A program made the position numbers and the translations under genes. The notes under the pieces were generated by a model, which did not search any database, was not told where the DNA came from, and saw only the letters and a program-made list of their open reading frames with translations. A DNA stretch of 64,000 nt from positions 62,001 through 126,000 of the IMG/VR virus record IMGVR_UViG_3300025012_000029. The stretch is one strand, 5' to 3'. This document shows, one piece after another, positions 8,224 to 16,265 of the stretch; the stretch's first letter is position 1; each line of letters starts with the position of its first letter. This stretch comes from a virus.

Positions 8224-8730
8224 CTAAGTTCCCTCTCTTCTTATTTTAACTCTTATATTGTTAGATGTTTTCTGTGTAGAATAGTTGTAAGTTGCTGTGT
8301 CTTCTACCGAACCAGAAGCGTTGTAAGTATCCACTTTTTTGTTTAAAAGTATTCCGCTACTGTTGTAGGTGTAAGATGTTTTTTTTCTGATGTCTGCAAA
8401 GTTTTCGTCTGCCCCTTTTGAGGCATATTCAGATAAATTCAATAGCCTTCCTTGGGAATTGTATTCTTCTTCGACGTATTTTGGTTCGAAGACGACACCA
8501 GAACTGCCTGTTGTCTGAGTTATATATTCGTCTTTTCTGTGAAAAGAAAGCCTTCTGGTTTTCATAAATTCATCTAAAGAATGTTTTTCGACAGATGTTA
8601 GGTCGTCGTTAAAGATGATGGCCACTTCTGGAACCCACGCACTTTTTATAAAACTTGGCGATAGACCAGTGGACCCTGATATTTTTGTTTCAAGATCTTG
8701 AATTTCGCTTCTGTAAATAAACAACCACAT
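8224..8730 (-). CDS. Hypothetical protein of the fibre locus
   Basis: This 168-residue protein is not recognised. The first 60 residues look like a small mixed alpha/beta domain (WLFIYRSEIQDLE, VPEVAIIFNDDL). Residues 85-160 carry Tyr/Asn/Ser-rich repeats (YNSQGRLLN, YNSSGILLN, YNASGSVED) of roughly 25 residues, similar in style to YD-type or fibre beta-repeats. The ATG at 8730 lies only 8 nt after a copy of the ACTATTTAT motif and has no visible Shine-Dalgarno site, so initiation may be leaderless or coupled to the upstream fibre gene that ends at 8747. Confidence 0.6.
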   Translation of the reverse strand: MWLFIYRSEIQDLETKISGSTGLSPSFIKSAWVPEVAIIFNDDLTSVEKHSLDEFMKTRRLSFHRKDEYITQTTGSSGVVFEPKYVEEEYNSQGRLLNLSEYASKGADENFADIRKKTSYTYNSSGILLNKKVDTYNASGSVEDTATYNYSTQKTSNNIRVKIRREGT

Positions 8731-8738
8731 ATTAATTA

Positions 8739-8747
8739 ATAAATAGT
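8739..8747 (-). promoter_or_regulatory. Intergenic ACTATTTAT motif, copy 1
   Basis: Minus-strand ACTATTTAT sits at the junction of two fibre-locus genes. Its first base overlaps the stop codon of the upstream gene and it ends 8 nt before the next ATG. The same nonamer recurs at 32522, 37005 and 39355. Its role is unknown. Confidence 0.35.
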
Positions 8748-10213
8748 TAAAAATTCTTTAATCTTATCAGAGGAACAACATCTAAAATACTAGCTGTAGT
8801 TTGTGTTGTTGGGTAAAAAACACTTCCAGTCGTATTAGCTAGAATCGTCGTTGTAAAACATGTTGGATGCAAACCATTAGGGACTTCTACATTGACCAAA
8901 TCTAATGTTTGAACTGTGTAAGTCCTAAGTGTTGCCGAACCAGTAGCGGAATTTCGTCCCCACAAACAATAAAATACTCCTTGTTGAATCCACGTTTCCC
9001 CTTCTTGAATTGGAAATTCGTAAATCGCTGCTCCATTTGGCAAACTAGCAGAAAAAACAGTAGCAATTCGATGAGCAACGCCATGTGCGCTTCCATTTGC
9101 CGTTTGAAATATTTGAAATGTCATTGTTGGATTTGATGTAACGGCAGTAAATTTAGCCACAATTTTAGAGATTTCCATCGATGACAATGCCAAAAATGAA
9201 GCTCCCTCTAAAACTGTTTGAGCAACCCTAGTAGAATTTCCAGCAACTCGTGTTTCTGGAATTGGTAGATATTCTGTATGTTCTAACCCAAACGACTTGG
9301 CAAAATACATATCATCAATTCCAACCATCGGAAAAGTTGCACTAGGCATGGAATGTAAAATATAAATGGAATGTTCTTGAGAAAAGCCGTCAGCAACATG
9401 GACTGTCAGTCCATGTTGTATCAACGAACCGCTATCAAAATCTGACGACCGCGTCCACGACCCTGTTGAGGCGAGATATATGCCATTAACAACTTTGTTG
9501 GATTGATTTTTTACTAAAATTCTATCCCCAAAAGATGGAGAACCATATGTTCCGCTTATATCATCGTCAATTGGATATAACCCAGACAATATTAACGAAG
9601 CCGTGGAAGCAAATCTAACCGTGTCTCTGAAAAGAGAAAATGGTGTTGTAGAGGCTGAAACGACAATAGTATTATTCGAACCTGATTGAACAGAAATCAC
9701 CTGACTTCCTGATAAACTTCTAAATCGTAAATCAACTCCAACTTTGTTAACAAAAATTCCCTCTCCCGAGCCTAGATTCGATGCCGTATTTGCTTCCCCA
9801 GTTCCAGAGCCAGAAGCGGCCGAACTAGAAATTATTATTGTTCCATTCGAACTTGAAACAACAACGCCTCCGCTACCAGAAATACTCTTAAAAATAAAGT
9901 TTGTTCCTTGTTTGTCAAAAAACGTTCCAACACCAGAGCCAGTATTTGATGCTGATAAAATAGCAGAGCTGGAAACGTTATTCAATAATGCCAAGGAAGA
10001 CGATAAATTTAATATTCCTTCTCCAACATCAAATACGACAGAGCCGCTTTGAACATATGCTAATAGTTGTTCATCAGACTGTATTTGGTATACTTTATTA
10101 AAATCAGTCAATACCGTACTTCCACTTCCTGAAGCTGGCAATATTCTGTTTGGAACAGATAAATCATCAAGCGATAAAGAACTAGTAGTTTGATTATATG
10201 CTATTATTCCCAT
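8747..10213 (-). CDS. Fibre protein with two 50-residue repeats shared with the neighbouring long fibre
   Basis: This 488-residue fibre carries, at about residues 88-137 and 143-191, two copies of a repeat of the form ASNxGSGxG...F.K.G...FRSLSGS...SGSN.I.IS. The same repeat occurs seven times in the 1103-residue protein encoded upstream. Residues 195-300 are a module (FGDRILVKNQSN, NGIYLAS, WTRSSDFDSG) homologous to that in the fibre at 5715-6902. The last 170 residues (from AQTVLEGASFLALSSMEI) form a beta-rich domain with an FQIFQTANGSAHG core, possibly the receptor-binding end. It starts 7 nt after the long fibre gene. Repeat sharing suggests co-assembly or recombination between the two genes. 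Confidence 0.78.
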   Translation of the reverse strand: MGIIAYNQTTSSLSLDDLSVPNRILPASGSGSTVLTDFNKVYQIQSDEQLLAYVQSGSVVFDVGEGILNLSSSLALLNNVSSSAILSASNTGSGVGTFFDKQGTNFIFKSISGSGGVVVSSSNGTIIISSSAASGSGTGEANTASNLGSGEGIFVNKVGVDLRFRSLSGSQVISVQSGSNNTIVVSASTTPFSLFRDTVRFASTASLILSGLYPIDDDISGTYGSPSFGDRILVKNQSNKVVNGIYLASTGSWTRSSDFDSGSLIQHGLTVHVADGFSQEHSIYILHSMPSATFPMVGIDDMYFAKSFGLEHTEYLPIPETRVAGNSTRVAQTVLEGASFLALSSMEISKIVAKFTAVTSNPTMTFQIFQTANGSAHGVAHRIATVFSASLPNGAAIYEFPIQEGETWIQQGVFYCLWGRNSATGSATLRTYTVQTLDLVNVEVPNGLHPTCFTTTILANTTGSVFYPTTQTTASILDVVPLIRLKNF

Positions 10214-10219
10214 AATATA

Positions 10220-13200
10220 TTATCTTCTCCATCTAACTCTGAACCAACCCTGCACGTCTGTAGCTGTATTGCCACCAGATTGATTCCTTACAGAAATAGT
10301 TTGACTAGCACTAAAATTAGAATTAATTGTATAATCCGCTCCAGACGTTACACTGGAAGATATAAAAGTAATTTGTGTTCCATTGGATAAAAATTCAAAT
10401 ACGGCTGCGTCAGAGTCGTCTCTGGCGTATCCGACCGCGACAATGGTTCCACTAAACGGCATTGTATAACCATTTGTAGAAGTAAAAATCACATCAGAGC
10501 CTTTAAAAAATACTCCTTGAGCCGTCGTACCAGCGCGACCATAAGACATCATAACAGATTCATTAGAAAGCCACTTGCTCCTATATCCATCATAAACCAT
10601 CTCTAAATGCATATCAGTATTGTAATATCTATCGCCGTCAGAAGGCGTTGGAGAAGAAGGGTCAACCCCAGATTTGTTGTAAAATCTTATTCCATTATAT
10701 TTTTCTTGATTATTGTCAAGAGCGCCAGAAATATCAATTGTGACCAAAGAATTTTGTATTAATTTTCCAGACGTACCATCGTAAATTGTTACTGCCCTGT
10801 CAGTTGCAGACGAAGGTCCAAAAACATCACCACCAACAGAAGCGGAAATTGTGATTGCGTTCGAGCCAGAAATTAGCGATATCGATCCAGTTGCAAGAAG
10901 CGTTCGAAAGCGTAAATCTACTCCAACTTTATTGGCAAAGACACCTTCGCCAGAGCCAGTATTTGACGCTGTATTCGTTTCGCCAATAGCCGACCCAGAA
11001 ATTGTTATTTCGTTTGAGCCAGAAATTAGTGATATCGATCCCGTCGCAAGAAGCGTTCTAAACTGTAGATCAACGCCGATTTTATTTGCGAACACTCCTT
11101 GTCCAGTTCCAACATTAGAAGCAGTGTTAGATTCTCCTGACGTAGAAACACCACCAATAGCACTTCCAAATTTTCCAGCAGCAATAAATTTTGCTCTTGC
11201 TGGATTTGTTAAATCTGTCGTATCAGATCTGAGAATTAACCATCCCCTAAATGTCGCTCTTGCAAAATTTGGTTCAATTTCTACTGGATTATCTCTGCCA
11301 ACGTCAGCATCTCCCATAGTTGGGTAAGTTGCTTGGCCAGGCTGGACATAGGTATCGTTGTCGGAAGCAAAGAAAAATATTAATTGAATTGTAAACCGAC
11401 CACCAGGAACGGTTGCTAAAATTCCAGTACCGTCGTCATACAGTCCTGGCTCAATATCTGTTACGTCAGTTGGGTTTACCCAACTTCCAGAACCATCACG
11501 GTATCTATAACTAAATGGTAATGCCGATCCAGAAGCGCTCAATATTATATTTGGATCTTTAGCAGAATTTTTATAGTTTGCTCCTAGATCAAATGTTCTT
11601 CCTCCGCTCTTGTTTAATTTTAAATTTGCTCCATTAGCGTTATATTCATTTCCAGTTATATTCATAGGACCAAAATTATGAATAAAATCATAAGCATTTA
11701 AAACGCTATTATAGACTAAATGTGCATGATTTCTTATGGCATCAATCCACAAATGATTTGTATGAACAATTCTACCAACCAACAACAAATCTCTCATTTG
11801 TTCTGTGTCAAAGTCTGTCGTTTGTTGAACAACGCCACCAGTTAAATTGAGAGCAATATTCGTTGTAATATTTGTCGACAAATATGAAGCTGAAATAGCT
11901 GTTTGAGTCGGCCAAGTTACAGTTGTGATTGAAGCACTAAGTGGGTTGGTATGATTATCGACAACATAACCAGTTCCAGATGAAATATCAAATGACGCAC
12001 TATTTCCAGTATTGATTGACAGAATGCCACCACTTACAATACCAGTAAACTTAAACAAATCAGATGATAATTTGTCGCCAGAAGACATAAAACCAGCAGA
12101 ACTAGTAGTCGCTAATGCATGCAAACTTCCTCCACCAAGGTTGCCGTGAGAAGAAGATATATTAATCGTATTAGAGCCAGAAATTATAGAAACAGAACCA
12201 GAAGCGGTTAAACTTCTAAAGCGTAAATCAACACCAACCTTATTTGCAAATACACCTTCGCCAGAGCCAATATTTGATGCTGTATTTGTTTCGCCACTTC
12301 CAGAAACCGCAGAAGAAGAAATTGTTATCTCGTTTGTTCCAGAGATAATAGAAATATTTCCAGCGCCCAAAATACTTCTGAAATTGAAAGTGACACCTGT
12401 TTTATTTCTAAAAACTCCTTCTCCTGATCCAACATTTGCAACAAGATTTGTTTCCCCTGGAGAAAGAGAACTAGAAATACTATAAGTAATTTTAACATCA
12501 TCAGTGTTGGATAATGTAAACGGTACATCCAGCCAAGTTACAGTAGTGCCGGAGACGGTGAAATGTTCTCCAACGTCATAAGCAAAACCATTGACATATA
12601 ATATTACATCACTTGGGTCAACTGGAGATTGGTCAAGTGTAAAAACTGTTTGGAAGTTGGTAGCAACCTGATCTTGAACATATTCTTCAAATAATGTTCC
12701 ACCACCTGGATTACTAAAAATTGTAATCGTATTAGAACCAGATATAATAGAAACAGAACCAGACCCAACTATACTTCTAAATTGGAATGTTGAGCCCGAT
12801 AAAGTAGAAAATATTCCTTCACCTGCTCCAATGTTTTGTGCAGATGTAACGGTGCCGCCCCCACCACTACTCGAAAATAAAATATCAATTTCATCATTAA
12901 CGATATCCTGTGAGGCACTTATGAAGATGTTGCTACCTGTTATGAAATTTAGTCTTGGACGAGATCCAACATTAATTCCGTCATTTACTCTGATTGTGAC
13001 TTTTTGTGGATCTGCCAATTCTCCTAAAAGGTTGCTTACAATAATTTCATCGATGCCAGCGTCTTGATGTTGTGTGGCATGTAGAGATGGAGCAGCGCTT
13101 CCAGAAATTGTTATTGTGTCGCTACCAGAAATTAAAGTAATAGAACCTGTTGCCAATAGGGTTCTAAAGTTGAGAAATGTTCCACTTTTTGTTTGAAAAA

Positions 13201-13531
13201 TACCTTGACCAGTGCCAACATTGGCAGCGTTGGTTATATCTCCAACTCCAGCACCACCAGAAGCAGAAGAAGAAATAAATATTTCAGTAGCGCTAGACGA
13301 TATAGAAACAGAGCCGATTCCAACAAGACTCTTAAATTGTAAATCAACTCCAACTTTTTGCGCAAATACACCAGTCCCAGTACCAATATTGGAAGCTGTT
13401 TCTGCAGAACCAGAAAAGCTTGAACTTCCAAGAACAATTATGCTCCCGGAAATAACTATATCACCATCAATTACTACATTTCCGCCAATATTATTTGGTG
13501 ACGGACGGAAACGAGAACTGGCAAACGACAT
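10220..13531 (-). CDS. Long repeat-rich tail fibre protein
   Basis: This 1103-residue fibre is built from reusable modules. A roughly 48-residue repeat (consensus NTASNxGxGEGVFANKxG then VDLRFRSL, then GSVSIISGSNTITIS) appears at about residues 44-91, 101-146, 230-276, 362-409, 415-461, 800-848 and 853-902. Between them lie a SLHATQHQDAGIDEI motif (149-163), a beta-domain at 285-352 shared with 28428-28826, a SSAGFMSSGDKLS fibre motif (about 477-489), and a globular section around 500-800 with possible carbohydrate-binding character. The C-terminal 200 residues (SDGDRYYNTDMHLEMVYDG, MPFSGTIVAVGYARD) look like a receptor-binding tip. All of this fits a trimeric beta-helical long fibre. No endosialidase or S74 chaperone motif was found. 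Confidence 0.8.
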   Translation of the reverse strand: MSFASSRFRPSPNNIGGNVVIDGDIVISGSIIVLGSSSFSGSAETASNIGTGTGVFAQKVGVDLQFKSLVGIGSVSISSSATEIFISSSASGGAGVGDITNAANVGTGQGIFQTKSGTFLNFRTLLATGSITLISGSDTITISGSAAPSLHATQHQDAGIDEIIVSNLLGELADPQKVTIRVNDGINVGSRPRLNFITGSNIFISASQDIVNDEIDILFSSSGGGGTVTSAQNIGAGEGIFSTLSGSTFQFRSIVGSGSVSIISGSNTITIFSNPGGGTLFEEYVQDQVATNFQTVFTLDQSPVDPSDVILYVNGFAYDVGEHFTVSGTTVTWLDVPFTLSNTDDVKITYSISSSLSPGETNLVANVGSGEGVFRNKTGVTFNFRSILGAGNISIISGTNEITISSSAVSGSGETNTASNIGSGEGVFANKVGVDLRFRSLTASGSVSIISGSNTINISSSHGNLGGGSLHALATTSSAGFMSSGDKLSSDLFKFTGIVSGGILSINTGNSASFDISSGTGYVVDNHTNPLSASITTVTWPTQTAISASYLSTNITTNIALNLTGGVVQQTTDFDTEQMRDLLLVGRIVHTNHLWIDAIRNHAHLVYNSVLNAYDFIHNFGPMNITGNEYNANGANLKLNKSGGRTFDLGANYKNSAKDPNIILSASGSALPFSYRYRDGSGSWVNPTDVTDIEPGLYDDGTGILATVPGGRFTIQLIFFFASDNDTYVQPGQATYPTMGDADVGRDNPVEIEPNFARATFRGWLILRSDTTDLTNPARAKFIAAGKFGSAIGGVSTSGESNTASNVGTGQGVFANKIGVDLQFRTLLATGSISLISGSNEITISGSAIGETNTASNTGSGEGVFANKVGVDLRFRTLLATGSISLISGSNAITISASVGGDVFGPSSATDRAVTIYDGTSGKLIQNSLVTIDISGALDNNQEKYNGIRFYNKSGVDPSSPTPSDGDRYYNTDMHLEMVYDGYRSKWLSNESVMMSYGRAGTTAQGVFFKGSDVIFTSTNGYTMPFSGTIVAVGYARDDSDAAVFEFLSNGTQITFISSSVTSGADYTINSNFSASQTISVRNQSGGNTATDVQGWFRVRWRR

Positions 13532-13582
13532 TCGTTATTTACCTCTTACCATTGATGTAATTTTATCAAGCAAACAAATGCA

Positions 13583-13621
13583 CTTATACACCAACAACAA
13601 TAACTAGTTGTTTGGGATAAG
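13583..13621 (-). promoter_or_regulatory. Long imperfect hairpin in the leader of the long fibre gene
   Basis: CTTAT (13583-13587) and ATAAG (13617-13621) close an imperfect stem. The inner arms, with core ACAAC/GTTGT, are largely complementary around the palindrome AACTAGTT. The element lies about 50 nt before the long fibre start and after the GIY-YIG relic. No U-tract follows, so translational or RNA-stability control is as likely as termination. Confidence 0.35.
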
Positions 13622-13631
13622 TTAAGAATTT

Positions 13632-13876
13632 TTAATTTGATGACGGAAAAGTGGGAGGAGAAAGTTTTTCTTTGTCCTGGACTTCTTCTATCACTTCGAA
13701 TAGAAAATTTTCTTTTCCGTATATATTATAAGAATTTTGAAGATGGTCGTTGTCGTGTTTTTGGTTTTTAAATAACGAAAATGATAACTTTTTCTGCTAC
13801 TTAAACAGGAAGCGCTTCCAATGTAAACTTTTCCATTGGCCAAATTGCGAATTTGATATATTCCATGTTTAGGCAT
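13632..13876 (-). pseudogene. Decayed GIY-YIG homing endonuclease fragment
   Basis: The first residues (HGIYQIRNLANGKVYIGSA) carry the GIY and YIG motifs of this nuclease family and resemble the intact gene at 24855-25523. The remainder of the catalytic domain is recognisable only in broken form, and no NUMOD or helix-turn-helix DNA-binding tail follows. It is therefore a truncated, non-functional relic with at least one internal break besides the missing end. It occupies most of the only gap longer than 300 nt (13532-13890) and marks a past homing insertion between a virion gene and the long fibre gene. Confidence 0.75.
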
Positions 13877-13890
13877 ATTGTACTAACAAT

Positions 13891-14316
13891 CTAGATCGTG
13901 AGCCCGCTACCTGTGAGCGAAAACATTTCTGTCACAGGGATGTTAGTTAATTCTCCGAATAACTCGAACTCACCGTTCGCGGACCCAGTCGCTAATGAAA
14001 TGTAAAGTTCTTTAGTTTTCACTGAAAAAGTTATGCTATCCTTCGACTCGCTGAGTGTAATATAATGGTGGTTTGCCTCAACGTTGCCGTCCGAAAGAGA
14101 ATTAAAATGTAACCGTATGTCGGTTGCTGATCTGTTTATCACCGTTACTGAGCGCGTAATATACGGAAATTCTATTTTAACTTGTGCATTTAATGTTGAA
14201 AAGCTAGACGACAATAAAACCGCCCCCGTAACGTACGGTATTCCTGAGCTCAAATATGAGTTCGTATTCCAAATTCCTGGCCCTATTGGTTGAAAAACGT
14301 TGGGTGTTCTAGCCAT
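13891..14316 (-). CDS. Conserved virion-type protein, possible head or tail decoration
   Basis: This 141-residue protein begins with the pattern TPNVFQPIGPGIWNTNSYL and ends in FSLTGSGLTI. It is beta-strand-rich throughout (IEFPYITRSVTVINRS, IRLHFNSL, FELFGELTNIP). I associate this pattern with a small virion protein recurring beside head genes in large T4-like phages, but I know no experimentally fixed function for it. It has a strong AGGAG site. It lies between the bS21 gene and the fibre locus, consistent with a capsid or neck decoration. Confidence is good that it is a real gene and low for the exact role. Confidence 0.65.
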   Translation of the reverse strand: MARTPNVFQPIGPGIWNTNSYLSSGIPYVTGAVLLSSSFSTLNAQVKIEFPYITRSVTVINRSATDIRLHFNSLSDGNVEANHHYITLSESKDSITFSVKTKELYISLATGSANGEFELFGELTNIPVTEMFSLTGSGLTI

Positions 14317-14344
14317 TATATTCTCCTGCCTTCACTAATTAGTG

Positions 14345-14602
14345 CTAATCATCCATTTCCAACTCTAGCATTTCTTTTCTCTTCATTCTTTCCAGAACAA
14401 GAATTCTTCTAAATTTAGCTTCTCGTCGTTTGGTTGTAGGTTTTTTAAAATGCTTTCTTTCCAAAATTTCTTCAATCAATCTGTCTTTCTTTAATTTCTT
14501 GAGATGTCTTTTTATCAAAGACTCCACTGATTCTTCTTTTCTCAAACGAACTGTGAAATTACCACCATCATATTGGTTATTCTTTTCTCTTTTTTCAAAC
14601 AT
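14345..14602 (-). CDS. rpsU: Phage-encoded ribosomal protein bS21 homologue
   Basis: This 85-residue basic protein matches bacterial bS21 in layout. It has an N-terminal strand (FTVRLRKEESVES), a helix with basic residues (LIKRHLKKLKKDRLIEEI), the conserved turn FKKPTTKRREAK (equivalent to the YEKPTTERKRAK of cellular bS21) and a second basic helix. Cellular bS21 sits near the 3' end of 16S rRNA, next to the Shine-Dalgarno duplex, and is loosely bound, so a phage copy could replace the host version and bias initiation toward phage mRNAs. Phage bS21 genes are known from uncultivated and some cultured phages. It is located among late head genes with an AAAGG site. Binding to host ribosomes is inference. 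Confidence 0.85.
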   Translation of the reverse strand: MFEKREKNNQYDGGNFTVRLRKEESVESLIKRHLKKLKKDRLIEEILERKHFKKPTTKRREAKFRRILVLERMKRKEMLELEMDD

Positions 14603-14619
14603 ATTTGCCTTTCTTATTT

Positions 14620-15165
14620 TTATAATACTTTAGCCCAACGGTGTCCAGCTACATTAAGGATTCCCTTTATGTTAACGCCAGGATCACGAGGATCGATATT
14701 TCTCAACGCTGTTCCTTGAGATTCCATCTTTGATTCTTCTGGAGCTGCCGTTGGAGATTTTTCAATCATTGCTTCTTGAATTAATGGAGCAGTTTCTATT
14801 CCTTTAAATATATCGATACCCATTCCAGCGGCATCAGTAACCTTTTTGAATCTTTCATTTAGTTCCATTGATCTTTGTTTTTCCATAGCTGCAGCTCTAA
14901 CAGCATTTTTTGCTTTTGATACTTTTTCAGACATTTCTTGTGGAATTTCTCTTTTTCTACTAGCAACCATAGGTTCGTATGCTAGCTCTGTAGTCGAAGG
15001 AATATGTTCCCTTATTATCTCTTTAATAACAACTTTATTGGTGTTGTTGAGTCCAGTAGCAACTTCTGTTATTAATTGTGATAAAACTCCAGATTCGAAC
15101 ATAACTTCTTTCACTGCCTCAAGTATTAATGGCTTGAGAATTTTTTGAAGTTCTGCTTTATTCAT
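14620..15165 (-). CDS. Hypothetical head-region protein
   Basis: This protein has 181 residues from the ATG at 15165, which is placed 9 nt after an AGGAG site; a TTG three codons earlier would overlap that spacing and is less likely. Residues 1-50 and 75-115 are predicted helices with Lys/Glu heptads. The C-terminus has NIDPRDPGVNIKGIL, a short motif reminiscent of small assembly proteins in T4-like phages. No enzyme motif is seen. It lies directly downstream of the prohead protease gene. An internal prohead-core or head-completion role is plausible but not shown. Confidence 0.62.
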   Translation of the reverse strand: MNKAELQKILKPLILEAVKEVMFESGVLSQLITEVATGLNNTNKVVIKEIIREHIPSTTELAYEPMVASRKREIPQEMSEKVSKAKNAVRAAAMEKQRSMELNERFKKVTDAAGMGIDIFKGIETAPLIQEAMIEKSPTAAPEESKMESQGTALRNIDPRDPGVNIKGILNVAGHRWAKVL

Positions 15166-15213
15166 TCCAAACAACTCCTATAGATAAAAGAATTTCCATA
15201 TGTCTTTTCATTA

Positions 15214-15816
15214 TTATTTCCTCAACACTTCATTCAAAGCATTTAAGATGCGATCTGATTTTCCTAATATTACATGATTTTTTACTTCTGTTAAGTGCAT
15301 AAATGCTCCTTGTGTTGATGGCTCAGAAACGACATCAAAACAGATCAATTGGAAATCATCTTCAACCATTAATCCGCCTTGAATTTCCTTCACAGAACCT
15401 AAACCCCTAGAAGAAAGTCCTATAGCAACGCCATCATTTACAAGCGAGCGCAATTGTTGTCCTGGGGTTCCTGATAAGACTTTTAATTTTATCATTACAT
15501 CTTTGCCTTCCATCCATATATCAGTAATTACATGAGACACTTTTTCAAGCTCTACTACAGTAGAATCAGGATGATCTAATTGTCCTAATGATCGTTTTTC
15601 TGTAACTACTCTCTTATAATTCTCCACTTCACGACGCAATACATGTTCTGGATAAATTCTGCCATTTCCATTTTTGTGGTCGGCTCTCTGAGCTATTCCC
15701 GTTAAAATTATGGCTCCATTTTTTACTTCTAACTTCTCTGATTCTGAGAGTAAGTCGGTACATGTACCGCCGTCGCATAATTTATAAAATTCACGTAGTA
15801 AAAATCGTTTAGTCAT
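15214..15816 (-). CDS. Prohead core protease, T4 gp21-like
   Basis: This is a serine protease that digests the scaffold and trims capsid proteins inside the prohead. The 200-residue sequence shows the family marks in order: KNGNGRIYPEHVL (residues 48-60), GQLDHPDS with candidate catalytic His82, EKVSHVITDIWMEGKDV (91-107), the VLSGTPGQQL loop, and AIGLSSRGLGSVKE with candidate nucleophile Ser135 or Ser136. Asp161 in CFDVVSEPST is a possible third catalytic residue. Length is similar to gp21. The gene lies between the portal region and the capsid/scaffold genes, as expected. Its ribosome binding site is weak (GAGAG), and a structured RNA candidate lies in its leader. Confidence 0.9.
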   Translation of the reverse strand: MTKRFLLREFYKLCDGGTCTDLLSESEKLEVKNGAIILTGIAQRADHKNGNGRIYPEHVLRREVENYKRVVTEKRSLGQLDHPDSTVVELEKVSHVITDIWMEGKDVMIKLKVLSGTPGQQLRSLVNDGVAIGLSSRGLGSVKEIQGGLMVEDDFQLICFDVVSEPSTQGAFMHLTEVKNHVILGKSDRILNALNEVLRK

Positions 15817-15845
15817 TGTTTTTCTCTCTAAAAAATCTCTTTCAA

Positions 15846-15925
15846 TAATATTTCCGCTCTTCTCATCACAAGAAGAGCTAGTTACACGAACCCCGGCAGC
15901 ATCTCCTGACAGGCTGCAGGATCCA
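15846..15925 (-). ncRNA. Candidate structured RNA in the leader of the prohead protease gene
   Basis: The 113-nt gap before the protease gene is visibly richer in G and C than the surrounding DNA. On the minus strand it can form a hairpin GCAGC...GCTGC, a GGGGTTCG stretch, and a perfect 8-bp stem GCTCTTCT/AGAAGAGC with a 7-nt loop (arms at 15871-15878 and 15856-15863). It is followed by a purine-rich segment leading to the protease ATG at 15816. No tRNA cloverleaf and no known ribozyme core could be fitted. It could be a cis-regulatory leader, an attenuator or an RNA processing site. No homologue is recognised. Confidence 0.45.
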
Positions 15926-15929
15926 TTTC

Positions 15930-16265
15930 TTAGTCCATGCGTTTTCGAACATAATTAATTCCCTCATCTCCAAACGTGGTACATAAAATATAGCTAGTTC
16001 CACTAGAAAGACACGCTAACAAAAATCCAGTTATTAGCGAATTGTCAAATGTAAATAGTTGAGTATAATCTTTTAATAACCACAGAAACCAGCCAATCCA
16101 CCAAGCCGCACACTGGGGGCACTTGAATAATTTCCAATTTGGTCTTATTTTGTTAAAAATGACTCCGTAAACTATTATGGAAGTCAAACCATACGAAATT
16201 AAAATAAAATAAACTAAATTTAACAAAAGCTTAACACGCCTTCTTAAGCGCCTGGGGCATACCAA
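15930..16265 (-). CDS. Small membrane protein with a CxxC motif
   Basis: This is an integral membrane protein of about 100-111 residues. Hydrophobic segments lie near residues 12-33, 54-64 and 77-95. Between the first two is FKCPQCAAWWIGWFLW, a CxxC followed by Trp and Gly, seen in DUF1360-like small phage and bacterial membrane proteins of unknown role. The first codon is probably TTG at 16265, inside the upstream gene (22-nt overlap), and a start slightly downstream is possible. Why a membrane protein lies in the head cluster is not evident. Superinfection exclusion or capsid docking at the membrane are guesses. Confidence 0.55.
   Translation of the reverse strand: MVCPRRLRRRVKLLLNLVYFILISYGLTSIIVYGVIFNKIRPNWKLFKCPQCAAWWIGWFLWLLKDYTQLFTFDNSLITGFLLACLSSGTSYILCTTFGDEGINYVRKRMD

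Noticed and set aside
15846-15925. Hammerhead ribozyme or tRNA reading of the protease leader
   Set aside because: Fragments such as CTGTC, GATGAG and GGAAA and a TTCG stretch are present, but the required core order, stem II and T-arm pairing cannot be formed.
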